From Nostoc desertorum CM1-VF14 (lineage in GTDB: Bacteria; Cyanobacteriota; Cyanobacteriia; Cyanobacteriales; Nostocaceae), in assembly GCA_019359245.1 (NCBI GenBank), contig JAHHHR010000046.1:1-62262 (forward strand): 62,262 nucleotides of DNA. Reading direction: 5' to 3'. Below the pieces are notes generated by a model that saw nothing but the letters and a program-made list of their open reading frames with translations, searched no databases and was not told the DNA's origin. Positions 54,497-62,262 of the stretch are shown one piece after another (positions within the stretch are counted from its first letter, which is position 1; each line of letters starts with the position of its first letter). Position numbers and translations under genes: made by a program.

Positions 54497-55288
54497 TTAA
54501 AAACGACGCGGTATTTTATTATTTGGAAGTCCCTTAAATAATCCTACATACTGCTTGATTACCAACCAAACAAAAGTAGGATTACCCAAGATATAACGCT
54601 TCCATAAGCGTTTAGGCTCAACCAAAAGCCGAAATAACCATTCAAAACCTGTTTTTTGCATCAAAACTGGTGATCTTTTCACCATGTTGCTAACCAACTC
54701 AAAACTGACCCCAATACCTACAGAAATCGGCACACCTAAGTTCAAATAATTGGCAGCTATCCATTTTTCTTGTTTAGGCGCTCCCAAACCTACGAATAGA
54801 ATATCAGGAGCTGCCGCTCTAATTGTTGAGTTGATTGAATTTAATTCTGCTGGCTGAGACTCAAACCCGTAGGGAGGACAATAAGTACCAACAATCTGCA
54901 AACTTGGATATCTATTAACAAGAGTGTCTTTAGCTTTTTCAGCAGAACCAGGACGGCCTCCTAATAAAAATACCTTCAATCCTTTTTTAGCAGCAATGGC
55001 GCAAAGTTTCTCGAACAAATCTGTACCATTAACTCGACCTTTTAGTGGGGTTCGTAAAAATTTAGCCGCCCACAGTAGTGATACGCCATCTGGTACTACT
55101 AAAAAAGCTTTGCGATAAATATCTTGAAAATTGCTATCCTTCTGCAAGCTTAGAATATGCATAGCATTAGGAGTAACAACATATTCTGGCTTCCTGTGAT
55201 AGGATGCATGTTCAACGATTCGGTCTACAACTTCATCAAAACTGTATTTATCGATTTCGACTCCACAAATGTTAATTCTCATAAGCAC
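54497..55288 (-). CDS. WecG/TagA/CpsF-family glycosyltransferase
   Basis: A 263-residue protein with INICGVEIDKYSFDEVVDRI at the start, EYVVTPNAMHILSLQKD, PDGVSLLWAAKFLRTPLKGR and VNGTDLFEKLCAIA, and PDILFVGLGAPKQEKWIAAN (the GAPKQE motif of the family). It transfers N-acetylmannosaminuronic acid-like or related sugars to lipid carriers for exopolysaccharide or teichoic-like polymers. It is 6 bp downstream of the GT4 gene, so they form an operon for polysaccharide synthesis. Confidence 0.92.
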   Translation of the reverse strand: MLMRINICGVEIDKYSFDEVVDRIVEHASYHRKPEYVVTPNAMHILSLQKDSNFQDIYRKAFLVVPDGVSLLWAAKFLRTPLKGRVNGTDLFEKLCAIAAKKGLKVFLLGGRPGSAEKAKDTLVNRYPSLQIVGTYCPPYGFESQPAELNSINSTIRAAAPDILFVGLGAPKQEKWIAANYLNLGVPISVGIGVSFELVSNMVKRSPVLMQKTGFEWLFRLLVEPKRLWKRYILGNPTFVWLVIKQYVGLFKGLPNNKIPRRF

Positions 55289-55294
55289 CTCAAA

Positions 55295-56374
55295 TTAATT
55301 AAACTGTGATAATGAATAATAGATATCCGCCAAACGAATGGAGTAACTTCTAATATCCAAAGGTTCGACATTTTTCCTAGCAGTACTGCCTAGAGAAAGT
55401 CGTAAATTCTCATTTCCAATCAACAATTCCATCGCTGATGATAACTGTTGAATGTTTCCTGGGGTAACTAGCAAACCATTTTGATTTGAAATCACTAATT
55501 CAGGAATACCTCCAACAGGGGTTGCAATCACAGGAAGACTCCAACCCATAGCTTCCAAAATCGCCAGAGGTAGACCCTCGTTGTAAGAAGGCAAAATAAA
55601 CACATCTGCTTGTGACAAAATTTCATCCCGTTTTTCGGAATTAATCCAACCCAGAAAAGTTACCTGGTCTGCAAGGTTGAGATTAGCAGCCAATTGCTGC
55701 GCTTTCTCGATTTCACCATCACCTGCTATAATCAGCCGAGTACATTTTCTTTGATGATCCGGCAGGTTAGCAAATGCCTTAATCAAATCAAATGTCCCTT
55801 TGCGTTGACCGACTCGCCCACAAAAGACCAAACTGATTTGAGTCTGATTTTTGCGGTCAGGAATCTCTGTAGGTAATTCGCAGGGGTTAGGCAAGAGAAT
55901 AACTTGTTTGGGATTTAAACCTAGATTCAACACATAGTAATCTTGCCAACTTTCTGAAAGAACAATAAACCCTTGGCAACGCTGAAATAGTTTACTTAAA
56001 ACTTGCTGCACTCCTTGAGGAAGTTTAGAGTAAGTTAAAGGAAACTCGGCACCATGAGTGTGCATTAAGACGGGCTTATTAAAGATAAAGGCAATAACAC
56101 AACAAATTGCTTTTCGGATAATGCTACCACCATCGGAAATCTGAATATGGACAATATCTATCTTCTGAGTTGATAATTTCCAAAATAATGTAGTTAAAGC
56201 TTTTCCGAAAACAATTACCCTGTGGGCAATTGACCCCTCATCATGAGTGTTTATGTGCTGAATTTTGATCTCAGGAGAACTATACTTAATTATCAAGTTT
56301 TCAACTGTTGCTATTCCTCCATTTTGTTCTAAACTAGCCCCCAGCATTAATACCTGAAGTTGCTTCATTGGCAT
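55295..56374 (-). CDS. GT4-family glycosyltransferase
   Basis: A 359-residue GT-B glycosyltransferase. The N-terminal domain includes QVLMLGASLEQNGGIATVEN and MHTHGAEFP. The C-terminal nucleotide-sugar domain has LVFCGRVGQRKGTFDLIKAF and the donor-binding motif EGLPLAILEAMGWSLPVIAT. It probably adds a hexose to a polysaccharide precursor at the membrane. It is operonic with the WecG-like gene; a truncated paralogue stands directly upstream, ending one base before its start. Confidence 0.92.
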   Translation of the reverse strand: MPMKQLQVLMLGASLEQNGGIATVENLIIKYSSPEIKIQHINTHDEGSIAHRVIVFGKALTTLFWKLSTQKIDIVHIQISDGGSIIRKAICCVIAFIFNKPVLMHTHGAEFPLTYSKLPQGVQQVLSKLFQRCQGFIVLSESWQDYYVLNLGLNPKQVILLPNPCELPTEIPDRKNQTQISLVFCGRVGQRKGTFDLIKAFANLPDHQRKCTRLIIAGDGEIEKAQQLAANLNLADQVTFLGWINSEKRDEILSQADVFILPSYNEGLPLAILEAMGWSLPVIATPVGGIPELVISNQNGLLVTPGNIQQLSSAMELLIGNENLRLSLGSTARKNVEPLDIRSYSIRLADIYYSLSQFN

Positions 56375-56500
56375 TTACCTCTGTTTCTTTAAAAAATAAA
56401 TATCAAAGGTAGTTTCTTCAAGAATGAGCTTTTCTACAGAAACTATTCTACCTTGGCGCTCTAAGCTTTCGCCTAACATAGCGATCTTGATGGGACTCAT
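56375..56500 (-). pseudogene. truncated glycosyltransferase paralogue (41 codons)
   Basis: The minus strand from an ATG at 56500 gives 41 residues (MSPIKIAMLGESLERQGRIV, then SVEKLILEETTFD) ending with TAA directly before the GT4 start. It aligns with the N-terminus of that enzyme (VLMLGASLEQNGGIATVENL). The rest of the enzyme is absent. It carries the GAGG that serves the GT4 gene as ribosome-binding site. It may be the remnant of a tandem duplication or a retained upstream peptide controlling GT4 translation. Confidence 0.55.
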
Positions 56501-57123
56501 AATTGCTATTAATTTATTTTTGAAACTTAGTATACTGCTATTTTGATAAACTATAATTCTTTTCTATTCTATATATAAAGATAGATGACAAAAGTATTTT
56601 GAGAGTTTATGTCACTCACTGAAGTTATGCGATCGCGCAGATACAGATTTCTTAAATGTACGCTTTTCTTATTTGACAAGATAACCTCCATTACAAAATT
56701 CTGCTATCACAAAATGTTTAGATAGAGGATATTTAAAAAGTATTGTTGGTAATAGCAAAATATCAGAAACATTACCTTCATAAGAAATGAGGGTATGGGG
56801 TTTCAAAGTCTCTCAGGAGTAGGGGAGAGTTTTGAAGAAGGGTTTATAGTAGACTTGTTGGACTTTTTAAACATCAGAGTAAATCGGCGTTAAAAAACCA
56901 AGCTATGCTACGAAATGTAAAACCAGCGAATACCTTATAAATTGGTTATTCCACAGTTTTTACAAAACTAAACATACATGGGTTTTATTGTACCGACTTA
57001 CTTACTTAAACAATTTTAACTTTGTAAACCATATCATGTATCACGTCAAGATCCAAGATAATCTACGAGAAACTGCTGATAGCACTACTGACTAAATCAT
57101 CTGTTGACAGACCGGAAAAACTA
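56501..57123. other. intergenic region, no gene seen
   Basis: About 620 bp of AT-rich DNA with one GCGATCGC-like site near 56630. It separates the minus-strand polysaccharide operon from the plus-strand acyl-CoA synthetase gene, so it should hold divergent promoters. No tRNA, hairpin terminator or convincing frame is seen. Confidence 0.4.
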
Positions 57124-58623
57124 ATGAACTTATTTGAGCTTTTAGCGGGGGAAGACAATCATCTAGCCCTAGTTACGCCTGAGGAGCGATCGCTAACCTA
57201 TAAACAATTGCGCGAGAATATTGTTGAACTGGTATCCCAACTCAACAGCTTTGGATTGAAACGGGGCGAACGCATTGCCATTGCCATGACTAACGGTTCA
57301 CCAATGGCTATTACCTTTTTGGCTACCGCCCTGTGTGGCACTGCTGCACCCTTAAATCCCAAATACAAACAAGAAGAATTTGCCTTCTATTACGAAGATA
57401 TCCAAGCAAAAGCACTGATTACCTTGTCTGATGGGCCAAAAGCAGCCATTGCCGCCGTCACAGCCGACATGATGCTGATTAATGCCAAGGTAAACACTGA
57501 CGGCACATTGAGCTTTGAATTAAGCAAAGCAGGCTCAGAACTAGCAGAATCCTCGAATCCCGCAGCCCCCAACGCCGATGATTTGGCGATGATTCTGCAT
57601 ACTAGCGGCACCACCAGCCGTCCCAAGCGTGTGCCGATTCGTCATCGCAACTTAATTGCCTCAGCCGGCAACATCATTGGTGCTTACTCACTCACAGCAA
57701 ATGATACTACACTTTGCCTAATGCCCCTGTTCCACATTCACGGATTGGTGGGCTGTTTGCTGTCAACTCTCGCATCGGGCGGCACATTAATTTGTCCTAA
57801 TGGTTTTAATGCCCTGGAGTTTTGGAAACTAGTAGATACCTACAAACCTACTTGGTACTCCGCAGCGCCAACCATGCATCAAACAATTTTGGCCCGTGCT
57901 AGCCGCAACACAGAAATTGTCAAAGCTAATCGCTTTCGTTTCATTCGCTCTAGTAGCGCTCCCTTGCCTCCGATTATCATTGAACAGCTAGAGACAACTC
58001 TGAATGCTCCGGTAGTGGAATCTTACAGCATGACTGAAGCATCTCATTTAATGACCACCAACCCTCTACCGCCAAAAGTCAGGAAACCAGGTACTGTAGG
58101 TTATGGCTTCGGTGTGGATGTTGGCATTATGGACTCCGAAGGCAACTTATTATCTCAGGGAAGCTTAGGCGAGGTGGTGGTAAAAGCACCCAATGTCATA
58201 GATGGCTACGAAAACAACCCGGAAGCTAATGCTACAGCTTTTGTAAACGGTTGGTTCCGCACAGGGGATCAGGGTACATTGGATGCAGACGGTTACCTCC
58301 GCTTAACTGGACGCATTAAAGAATTGATTAACCGGGGTGGGGAAAAAATTTCTCCTTTAGAAGTGGATGATGTTTTGCTGCGCCATCCTGCCGTCGCCGA
58401 AGCTTTAGCCTTTGCCGTCCCCCACAAATCTTTAGGAGAAGATATCCATGCTGCTGTTGTTCTCAAAGCAGAAGTCAGCGAAAAAGAACTTTTAGATTAC
58501 TGTTCAACCATGCTGGCAGACTTCAAAGTTCCGAAGCAAATTCACATTTTGGAGCAACTACCCCGTGGTGCTACCGGGAAACTGCAACGGTTGGCTATGG
58601 CGAAATTGCTTAATATAGCCTGA
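57124..58623 (+). CDS. AMP-dependent acyl-CoA synthetase (AAE3/oxalyl-CoA synthetase-like)
   Basis: A 499-residue ANL-superfamily enzyme. The P-loop-like motif AMILHTSGTTSRPKRVPIRH is near residue 155-175; VESYSMTEASHLMTTNPLPP matches the A5 motif; GWFRTGDQGTLDADGYLRLT contains the adenylate-binding Asp; GRIKELINRGGEKISPLEVD is the hinge; the catalytic Lys is in PRGATGKLQR. The SGTTSRPK form and length resemble plant/fungal AAE3 oxalyl-CoA synthetases, though the substrate cannot be fixed. It forms an acyl-adenylate, then the CoA thioester. Monocistronic or with the next gene. Confidence 0.9.
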   Translation: MNLFELLAGEDNHLALVTPEERSLTYKQLRENIVELVSQLNSFGLKRGERIAIAMTNGSPMAITFLATALCGTAAPLNPKYKQEEFAFYYEDIQAKALITLSDGPKAAIAAVTADMMLINAKVNTDGTLSFELSKAGSELAESSNPAAPNADDLAMILHTSGTTSRPKRVPIRHRNLIASAGNIIGAYSLTANDTTLCLMPLFHIHGLVGCLLSTLASGGTLICPNGFNALEFWKLVDTYKPTWYSAAPTMHQTILARASRNTEIVKANRFRFIRSSSAPLPPIIIEQLETTLNAPVVESYSMTEASHLMTTNPLPPKVRKPGTVGYGFGVDVGIMDSEGNLLSQGSLGEVVVKAPNVIDGYENNPEANATAFVNGWFRTGDQGTLDADGYLRLTGRIKELINRGGEKISPLEVDDVLLRHPAVAEALAFAVPHKSLGEDIHAAVVLKAEVSEKELLDYCSTMLADFKVPKQIHILEQLPRGATGKLQRLAMAKLLNIA

Positions 58624-58663
58624 ATCAGCGATACACTAAGGGAAATTCCTTGAGGAAGCTTTG

Positions 58664-59053
58664 ATGGCACGATCAAACGGGGTTACAAGTGAAATGTCTG
58701 CACAGGAATTGCCTACAATATCAGATGAAGATACAGTGACAATTGAAAATTTACCGGAAGCAGTGGAGGATGTCCAGGATATTGACGACATCTTGAACTC
58801 ACTCAAAACCTTACTGAGTAGCCTAGAAAAACTCCAAAAAGTCCGGCAGGAAGTGGGCGACATCAAACCGTTAATCGGACGGATGCTTGATGGAGAATTA
58901 GTTGCTGGTGAAGAACTTGAGCAACTCAAGACAGGTGTGAGCAGTCTTTCTCGCCTTGTTCGTGCTTATAATGACCACCAAGTAGCGTTGGCTAAAGCAC
59001 AACCTGCTAGAAACTTGTTAGATCAAGTCCTTAAAGAGCGTAAAGCTAATTGA
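58664..59053 (+). CDS. conserved cyanobacterial hypothetical protein
   Basis: A 129-residue acidic, helical protein (IDDILNSLKTLLSSLEKLQK; GRMLDGELVAGEELEQLKTG; ALAKAQPARNLLDQVLKERK), probably with a short coiled coil. ATG at 58664 follows AGGAAG. It is 40 bp downstream of the synthetase gene and may be co-transcribed. No function is recognised. Confidence 0.7.
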   Translation: MARSNGVTSEMSAQELPTISDEDTVTIENLPEAVEDVQDIDDILNSLKTLLSSLEKLQKVRQEVGDIKPLIGRMLDGELVAGEELEQLKTGVSSLSRLVRAYNDHQVALAKAQPARNLLDQVLKERKAN

Positions 59054-59064
59054 AATAAGAAGCA

Positions 59065-59096
59065 AGCGATCGCATTTTTTTTAAAGAGGCGATCGC
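59065..59096 (+). terminator. HIP1-based hairpin after the hypothetical gene
   Basis: Two GCGATCGC sites form the arms of an inverted repeat around an AT-rich loop that contains eight T residues. It begins 12 bp after the stop at 59053. It may end transcription here; the double HIP1 pairing is characteristic of cyanobacterial DNA. Confidence 0.4.
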
Positions 59097-59135
59097 TGTA
59101 AATTAAAGGTGTAACTCAAACTCGCGGCTATCCCC

Positions 59136-59357
59136 ATGAAGTCTTTACAAGACTACACCACTGTTATCCGTCCCGATGACAATGGTACATTTGTAGCCTA
59201 TATACCAGCGATTTCCGGTTGTCACCCTTGGGGACAAACCCCAGATGAGGCCCGTGCTGAACTTGTTTTTGTTTTTGAAATAATTCGGGAAGAATGCCAA
59301 GAACAAGGACGTTCTCTACCCGAAGACCTTGAACTGGTAGTTGCAAATGCCAGCTAA
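59136..59357 (+). CDS. hicB: HicB-type antitoxin
   Basis: A 73-residue HicB-like protein: YTTVIRPDDNGTFVAYIPAI, then SGCHPWGQTPDEARAELVFV, the partial RNase-H fold of HicB. These proteins bind and neutralise HicA. The stop overlaps the hicA start by 11 bp. It lacks an obvious C-terminal DNA-binding domain, as in short HicB forms. The partner toxin here is broken, so the antitoxin may be an orphan. Confidence 0.85.
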   Translation: MKSLQDYTTVIRPDDNGTFVAYIPAISGCHPWGQTPDEARAELVFVFEIIREECQEQGRSLPEDLELVVANAS

Positions 59358-59559
59358 AGCTAGTGAATTAGAACGGGTGGCGCGGAAACTCGGTTTTGAA
59401 AAAGTGCGATAGAAAAGCAGTCATGCTCGTTGGCAACATCGAGATGGACGAGCAACCACAATTCCTATTCATAGCAATGCTGAAATCGGTAAGTGGTTAT
59501 TTTATGAAATTCTAAAGCAGTTGGGTATTACAGAGGAAGATTTTAACCAGCTAAAGTAA
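59347..59559 (+). pseudogene. hicA: hicA toxin gene with an in-frame TAG
   Basis: From the ATG at 59347 the frame reads MPAKASELERVARKLGFEKV, then R-TAG, then KSSHARWQHRDGRATTIPIH and SNAEIGKWLFYEILKQLGIT to a TAA at 59557. HicA toxins have a conserved GxSH-x-x-(W/Y) segment; SSH is retained beyond the stop, and the lost codon is where Gln is usual (TAG from CAG needs one change). The toxin should be inactive unless the stop is read through. Confidence 0.82.
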
Positions 59560-59735
59560 TTAGCAGATAGGCGTAAAGCCTGCGGCATAGCTACGCTTAG
59601 GGCGTAGCCTCTCCAAGAGTTGCGCGTCGTAGACATCGCACTCTAAAATTCCCCAAACTCATAGACGGGAAGTCACTGTGTGTCTCAATCTGTGGTTTCA
59701 TTTGAAGGATATCAGATTTTGCAAGATATCAACTT
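59560..59735. other. spacer with Nostoc-type repeats
   Basis: It contains GGCGTAGCCTCTCC and GCGTCGTAGACATCGC motifs, fragments of the short repeats seen elsewhere in the window (for example near 17800). No gene is seen. Confidence 0.4.
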
Positions 59736-61466
59736 ATGATGAACGTTGCACCCGCCATTGTAATACTAGGTCAAAATAGCGTCACAGTAGCACGCAAAAT
59801 CACCACTGTCCTACCAGGGGCGACACTATACGGTCTAGCGGGTCGCACATCGGGAGTTGATGTCAGCTTTACTAATTTTGGCGAAACATTGCGCGAGTTA
59901 TTTGCCCAAGGAACGCCGCTAATTGGCATTTGTGCCGCCGGCATTTTAATTAGGACGTTAGCTCCCATCCTCTCAGATAAACAACAGGAACCACCAGTGT
60001 TAGCTGTGGCTGAAGATGGTAGTGCTGTTGTTCCCCTCTTGGGCGGACTTGGTGGGGTAAACGATTTGGCCCGTCGCATTGCTGAAGTCCTTGATGTCAA
60101 ACCTGCAATTACAACCACAGGCGATTTACGTTTGGGCACAACGCTGTTGTCTCCTCCCCCCGGATACCATTTAGCAAACCCAGACGATGCTAAGAAATTT
60201 ATCTCAGATTTGCTAGCTGGGGCGCAAGTCAAGTTAGAAGGTACAGCAGCTTGGTTAAACCATAGTAAACTGCCCATAGATCCACAGGGAGATTTGACCA
60301 TTCAAGTTACGGAACGTTTGGTGACTCCTACAGCCAACTGTCTTGTCTACCACCCAGCAACGATCGCGATCGCAATTAGTGGCATCATTGATGATGCAGT
60401 CACTTTAGTACAGCAGCTACTAGTTGATGCTGCACTAGAAAAAGCATCAGTCGCCGGGATATTTGCACCCATCACCGCCGCCGCCGATCCCGCAATCCAC
60501 GCCGTAGCTAGCGCCTTGGGAGTACCTGCTCGCTTTTTTACCCCAAATCAGCTAGAAAGTCTGTTATTACAAGGTTATAGCCCCGCCCAAGCAGTAGCGA
60601 TCGCCGCCACAGGTACATCTCCCTTATCTTCCTCATCTCCCGACATTGCGATCGCCATTGCCCCCCAACCAATTGACCCCAACACCATCGGTCAACCACG
60701 GGGACGGTTAGCGATTATTGGCACAGGCCCTGGTGGATCGCAATGGATGTCTCCAGAAGTGAAGGAGATACTCAAGTCGGCAACTGACCTAGTGGGTTAT
60801 AAAACTTATTTAGATTTAGTTGGTTCTCTGGCTGATGGTAAGCAACGGCATGAGTCTGACAACCGCGAAGAAGAAGCACGAGCAAAAATGGCCCTTGATT
60901 TGGCGGCAATTGGGCGATATGTAGCGGTCGTTTCGTCTGGTGATCCTGGTATCTATGCAATGGCAGCAGCAGTTTTTGAAGTATGCGATCGCTATGCCAA
61001 ACCTGAATGGGACACTATCGACATTCATGTAGCCCCAGGCATCTCAGCTATGCAGGCAGCAGCAGCAGCCATTGGTGCGCCCCTTGGGCATGACTTCTGT
61101 GCTATTTCCCTATCTGACATCTTGAAACCTTGGTCTGCGATCGCACAACGAATTACTGCTGCTGCCGAGGCTGATTTCGTTATTGCTTTCTACAATCCTG
61201 TTTCCAAAGAGCGTACTTGGCAACTGGCAGAAGCGAGAAATATTTTGCTACAACATAGAACACCAGATACCCCAGTAGTTTTGGCCCGGAATCTCGGTAG
61301 ACCAGGACAAACGGTGAAAGCGATCGCACTTGACCAGTTAACACCAGCCAGCGCTGATATGCGGACAATTATTCTCGTTGGTTCCACAAAAACCCGAACC
61401 ATCAAGCGCAACAATGATAATATCTGGGTTTATACGCCGCGTCGCTATACCGAACCGCAGGCATGA
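59736..61466 (+). CDS. cobJ: CbiG-CobJ fusion: cobalt-precorrin-5A hydrolase / precorrin-3B C17-methyltransferase
   Basis: A 576-residue bifunctional protein of cobalamin synthesis. Residues 1-300 are CbiG: GICAAGILIRTLAPILSDKQ, VVPLLGGLGGVNDLARRIAE and, in its C-terminal part, IFAPITAAADPAIHAVASAL. Residues about 325-570 are CobJ/CbiH: RLAIIGTGPGGSQWMSPEVK (SAM-binding), YVAVVSSGDPGIYAMAAAVF and DFVIAFYNPVSKERTWQLAE. The fusion is common in cyanobacteria. It sits within 8 kb of the riboswitch-controlled cobK, but not in the same operon. Confidence 0.94.
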   Translation: MMNVAPAIVILGQNSVTVARKITTVLPGATLYGLAGRTSGVDVSFTNFGETLRELFAQGTPLIGICAAGILIRTLAPILSDKQQEPPVLAVAEDGSAVVPLLGGLGGVNDLARRIAEVLDVKPAITTTGDLRLGTTLLSPPPGYHLANPDDAKKFISDLLAGAQVKLEGTAAWLNHSKLPIDPQGDLTIQVTERLVTPTANCLVYHPATIAIAISGIIDDAVTLVQQLLVDAALEKASVAGIFAPITAAADPAIHAVASALGVPARFFTPNQLESLLLQGYSPAQAVAIAATGTSPLSSSSPDIAIAIAPQPIDPNTIGQPRGRLAIIGTGPGGSQWMSPEVKEILKSATDLVGYKTYLDLVGSLADGKQRHESDNREEEARAKMALDLAAIGRYVAVVSSGDPGIYAMAAAVFEVCDRYAKPEWDTIDIHVAPGISAMQAAAAAIGAPLGHDFCAISLSDILKPWSAIAQRITAAAEADFVIAFYNPVSKERTWQLAEARNILLQHRTPDTPVVLARNLGRPGQTVKAIALDQLTPASADMRTIILVGSTKTRTIKRNNDNIWVYTPRRYTEPQA

Positions 61467-61523
61467 TAAGCGCTGAAGAGAGCAGGGGGAAAATCCGGGC
61501 TTAACTGAACCGCATGGGGAACT

Positions 61524-61619
61524 ATGATGAAAAGTTTTTCCACCTTCTTGGGTATTTCCTTGCTGGGAGCAAGTCTTACTATCAGCAGAGATAATTTTCA
61601 TCAATTATCAGGAAAATAG
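61524..61619 (+). CDS. tiny possible membrane or signal peptide ORF
   Basis: A 31-codon frame (MMKSFSTFLGISLLGASLTI, then SRDNFHQLSGK) with a hydrophobic core and basic start, preceded by GGGGAA. It resembles a signal peptide without a mature domain, so it may be the remnant of a secreted protein or a genuine microprotein. It lies directly before a strong terminator. Confidence 0.3.
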   Translation: MMKSFSTFLGISLLGASLTISRDNFHQLSGK

Positions 61620-61630
61620 GAATGGAAAAT

Positions 61631-61674
61631 AAACAACTCCCACCTCAATCTCAATGCTGAGGTGGGAGTTGTTT
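61631..61674 (+). terminator. strong intrinsic terminator
   Basis: A 17-bp arm AAACAACTCCCACCTCA pairs with TGAGGTGGGAGTTGTTT around a 10-base loop. The arm is perfect, and an A-tract before it and T-tract after it allow it to work in both directions. It should end the cobJ transcript. Confidence 0.8.
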
Positions 61675-61781
61675 AGCTACGAATTATCTCTACATTGGAG
61701 ATGCATTTTATGTTTCGGGAGAAGTGATTGAAGCGATTGATGAGGTAAAACAAATCACTCAACAAAAGGAAGGAGCTATAA

Positions 61782-61979
61782 ATGATTGAGCCAAAAAAAC
61801 TCATCAAAGGAAAGCTGTACGAGTTTCGTGGGGTGCAAATGCGCTACAGTCACCCCTGCCAATATGCAGCGCAGGCTCGGTTTGCGTTTATTGACTCAAA
61901 AGGCCAACGCAAAGAATTAGGGATACTGCTTGTAAAGCGGGAATTACTTGAGGTTAGGGAGTTAGAGACTTCCAAATAA
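61782..61979 (+). CDS. small conserved-looking unknown protein
   Basis: A 65-residue basic protein (LIKGKLYEFRGVQMRYSHPC; AARFAFIDSKGQRK-like region) with AAGGAAGGAG just before the ATG. A short frame upstream (YIGDAFYVSGEVIEAIDEVK, up to about 61789) ends across this start (AATGATTGA), suggesting a coupled pair of which the first may be truncated by the terminator repeat. No family is recognised. Confidence 0.5.
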   Translation: MIEPKKLIKGKLYEFRGVQMRYSHPCQYAAQARFAFIDSKGQRKELGILLVKRELLEVRELETSK

Positions 61980-62262
61980 AAAAATATACCATCGTTATGG
62001 GGGCAGGGAGCAGGGAGCGGGGAGCAGGGAGCAGGGGGAGGGAAATTCGTAGTGAAATCCAGAAATTTGGATATATTTATTTTTTGGAGTTCCCTTAGCA
62101 AATAACTAAGCACGCGCCCCGCCCCTTTGTTTCAATACTGTACGTTCGCTCATTTTTGAAGGTAAGAGGAATTAATACCTTACTGTGTAAGGTTTCAAGG
62201 TGTTTGTGGATCTGATAGCGGTGATACCATGTAATACTTGGATCAGAGTTTGTCAGTCCAGC
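61980..62262. other. repeat-rich right edge of the window
   Basis: It begins with heptad-like G-rich repeats (GGGAGCAGGGAGCGGGGAGC) at about 62000-62040, the same type as at 16040-16070. The rest is AT-rich, with GATAGCGGTGATACC at about 62213-62228, a motif also found at 54157-54173. No gene is seen. Confidence 0.4.

Overview
The window comes from a filamentous, Nostoc-like cyanobacterium. The palindrome GCGATCGC (HIP1) is scattered throughout, the short intergenic repeats are of the Nostocales kind, and the cobalamin, tail-sheath, caspase-WD40 and CAST genes all fit that group. No database search was possible; family calls rest on motifs and remembered relatives.

Positions 1-11200 hold part of a contractile injection system (CIS). 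On the minus strand are a large 94-residue-repeat protein cut by the window edge, a tube-like protein and a small protein. On the plus strand are a Pvc16/DUF4255-like cap protein, the sheath, two tube proteins, two paralogous assembly-chaperone-like proteins and an AAA+ ATPase. The baseplate genes are not here and presumably lie to the left. The cluster has decayed stretches with IS remnants (IS4/IS1634-like and ISL3-like). Positions 11300-16000 carry chromosomal genes: kptA, an aromatic amino-acid permease and a penicillin acylase.

Positions 16363-51193 are the centre of interest: nested CRISPR-associated transposons next to tRNA-Val(GAC). A degenerate cas12k (type V-K CAST effector, missing its 5' end and central part) is followed by the first ~85 bases of a V-K tracrRNA. 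That tracrRNA is interrupted by a 33.7-kb type I-B (I-B2-like) CAST bounded by perfect 25-bp inverted ends (17427-17451 and 51066-51090). Right of it lies a 21-bp V-K-type terminus (51091-51111), then the tRNA gene. The I-B CAST encodes fused TnsAB, TnsC, TnsD, TniQ, the cas6-cas8-cas7-cas5 set without cas1/cas2/cas3, and an array of eight repeats plus a degenerate ninth. Its cargo is a caspase/STAND/14-blade WD40 protein with two divergent unknown genes, and a type I R-M operon extended by a methylase-specificity-ATPase fusion, a second P-loop ATPase and an interrupted P-loop kinase gene. The flanks of the two ends do not form a target-site duplication, which suggests deletion or recombination between insertions.

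Positions 51194-62262 return to chromosomal genes: a cobalamin riboswitch with a DUF1636 gene and a CbiJ/CobK reductase, a BMP-family lipoprotein, two glycosyltransferases with a truncated upstream paralogue, an acyl-CoA synthetase, a HicBA pair whose toxin has an in-frame stop, and a CbiG-CobJ fusion.

How the genes work together: TnsD should direct the I-B CAST to tRNA-Val, while TniQ plus the Cas6/8/7/5 complex should direct crRNA-guided insertion; both use TnsC and TnsAB. The cargo looks like a defence island.
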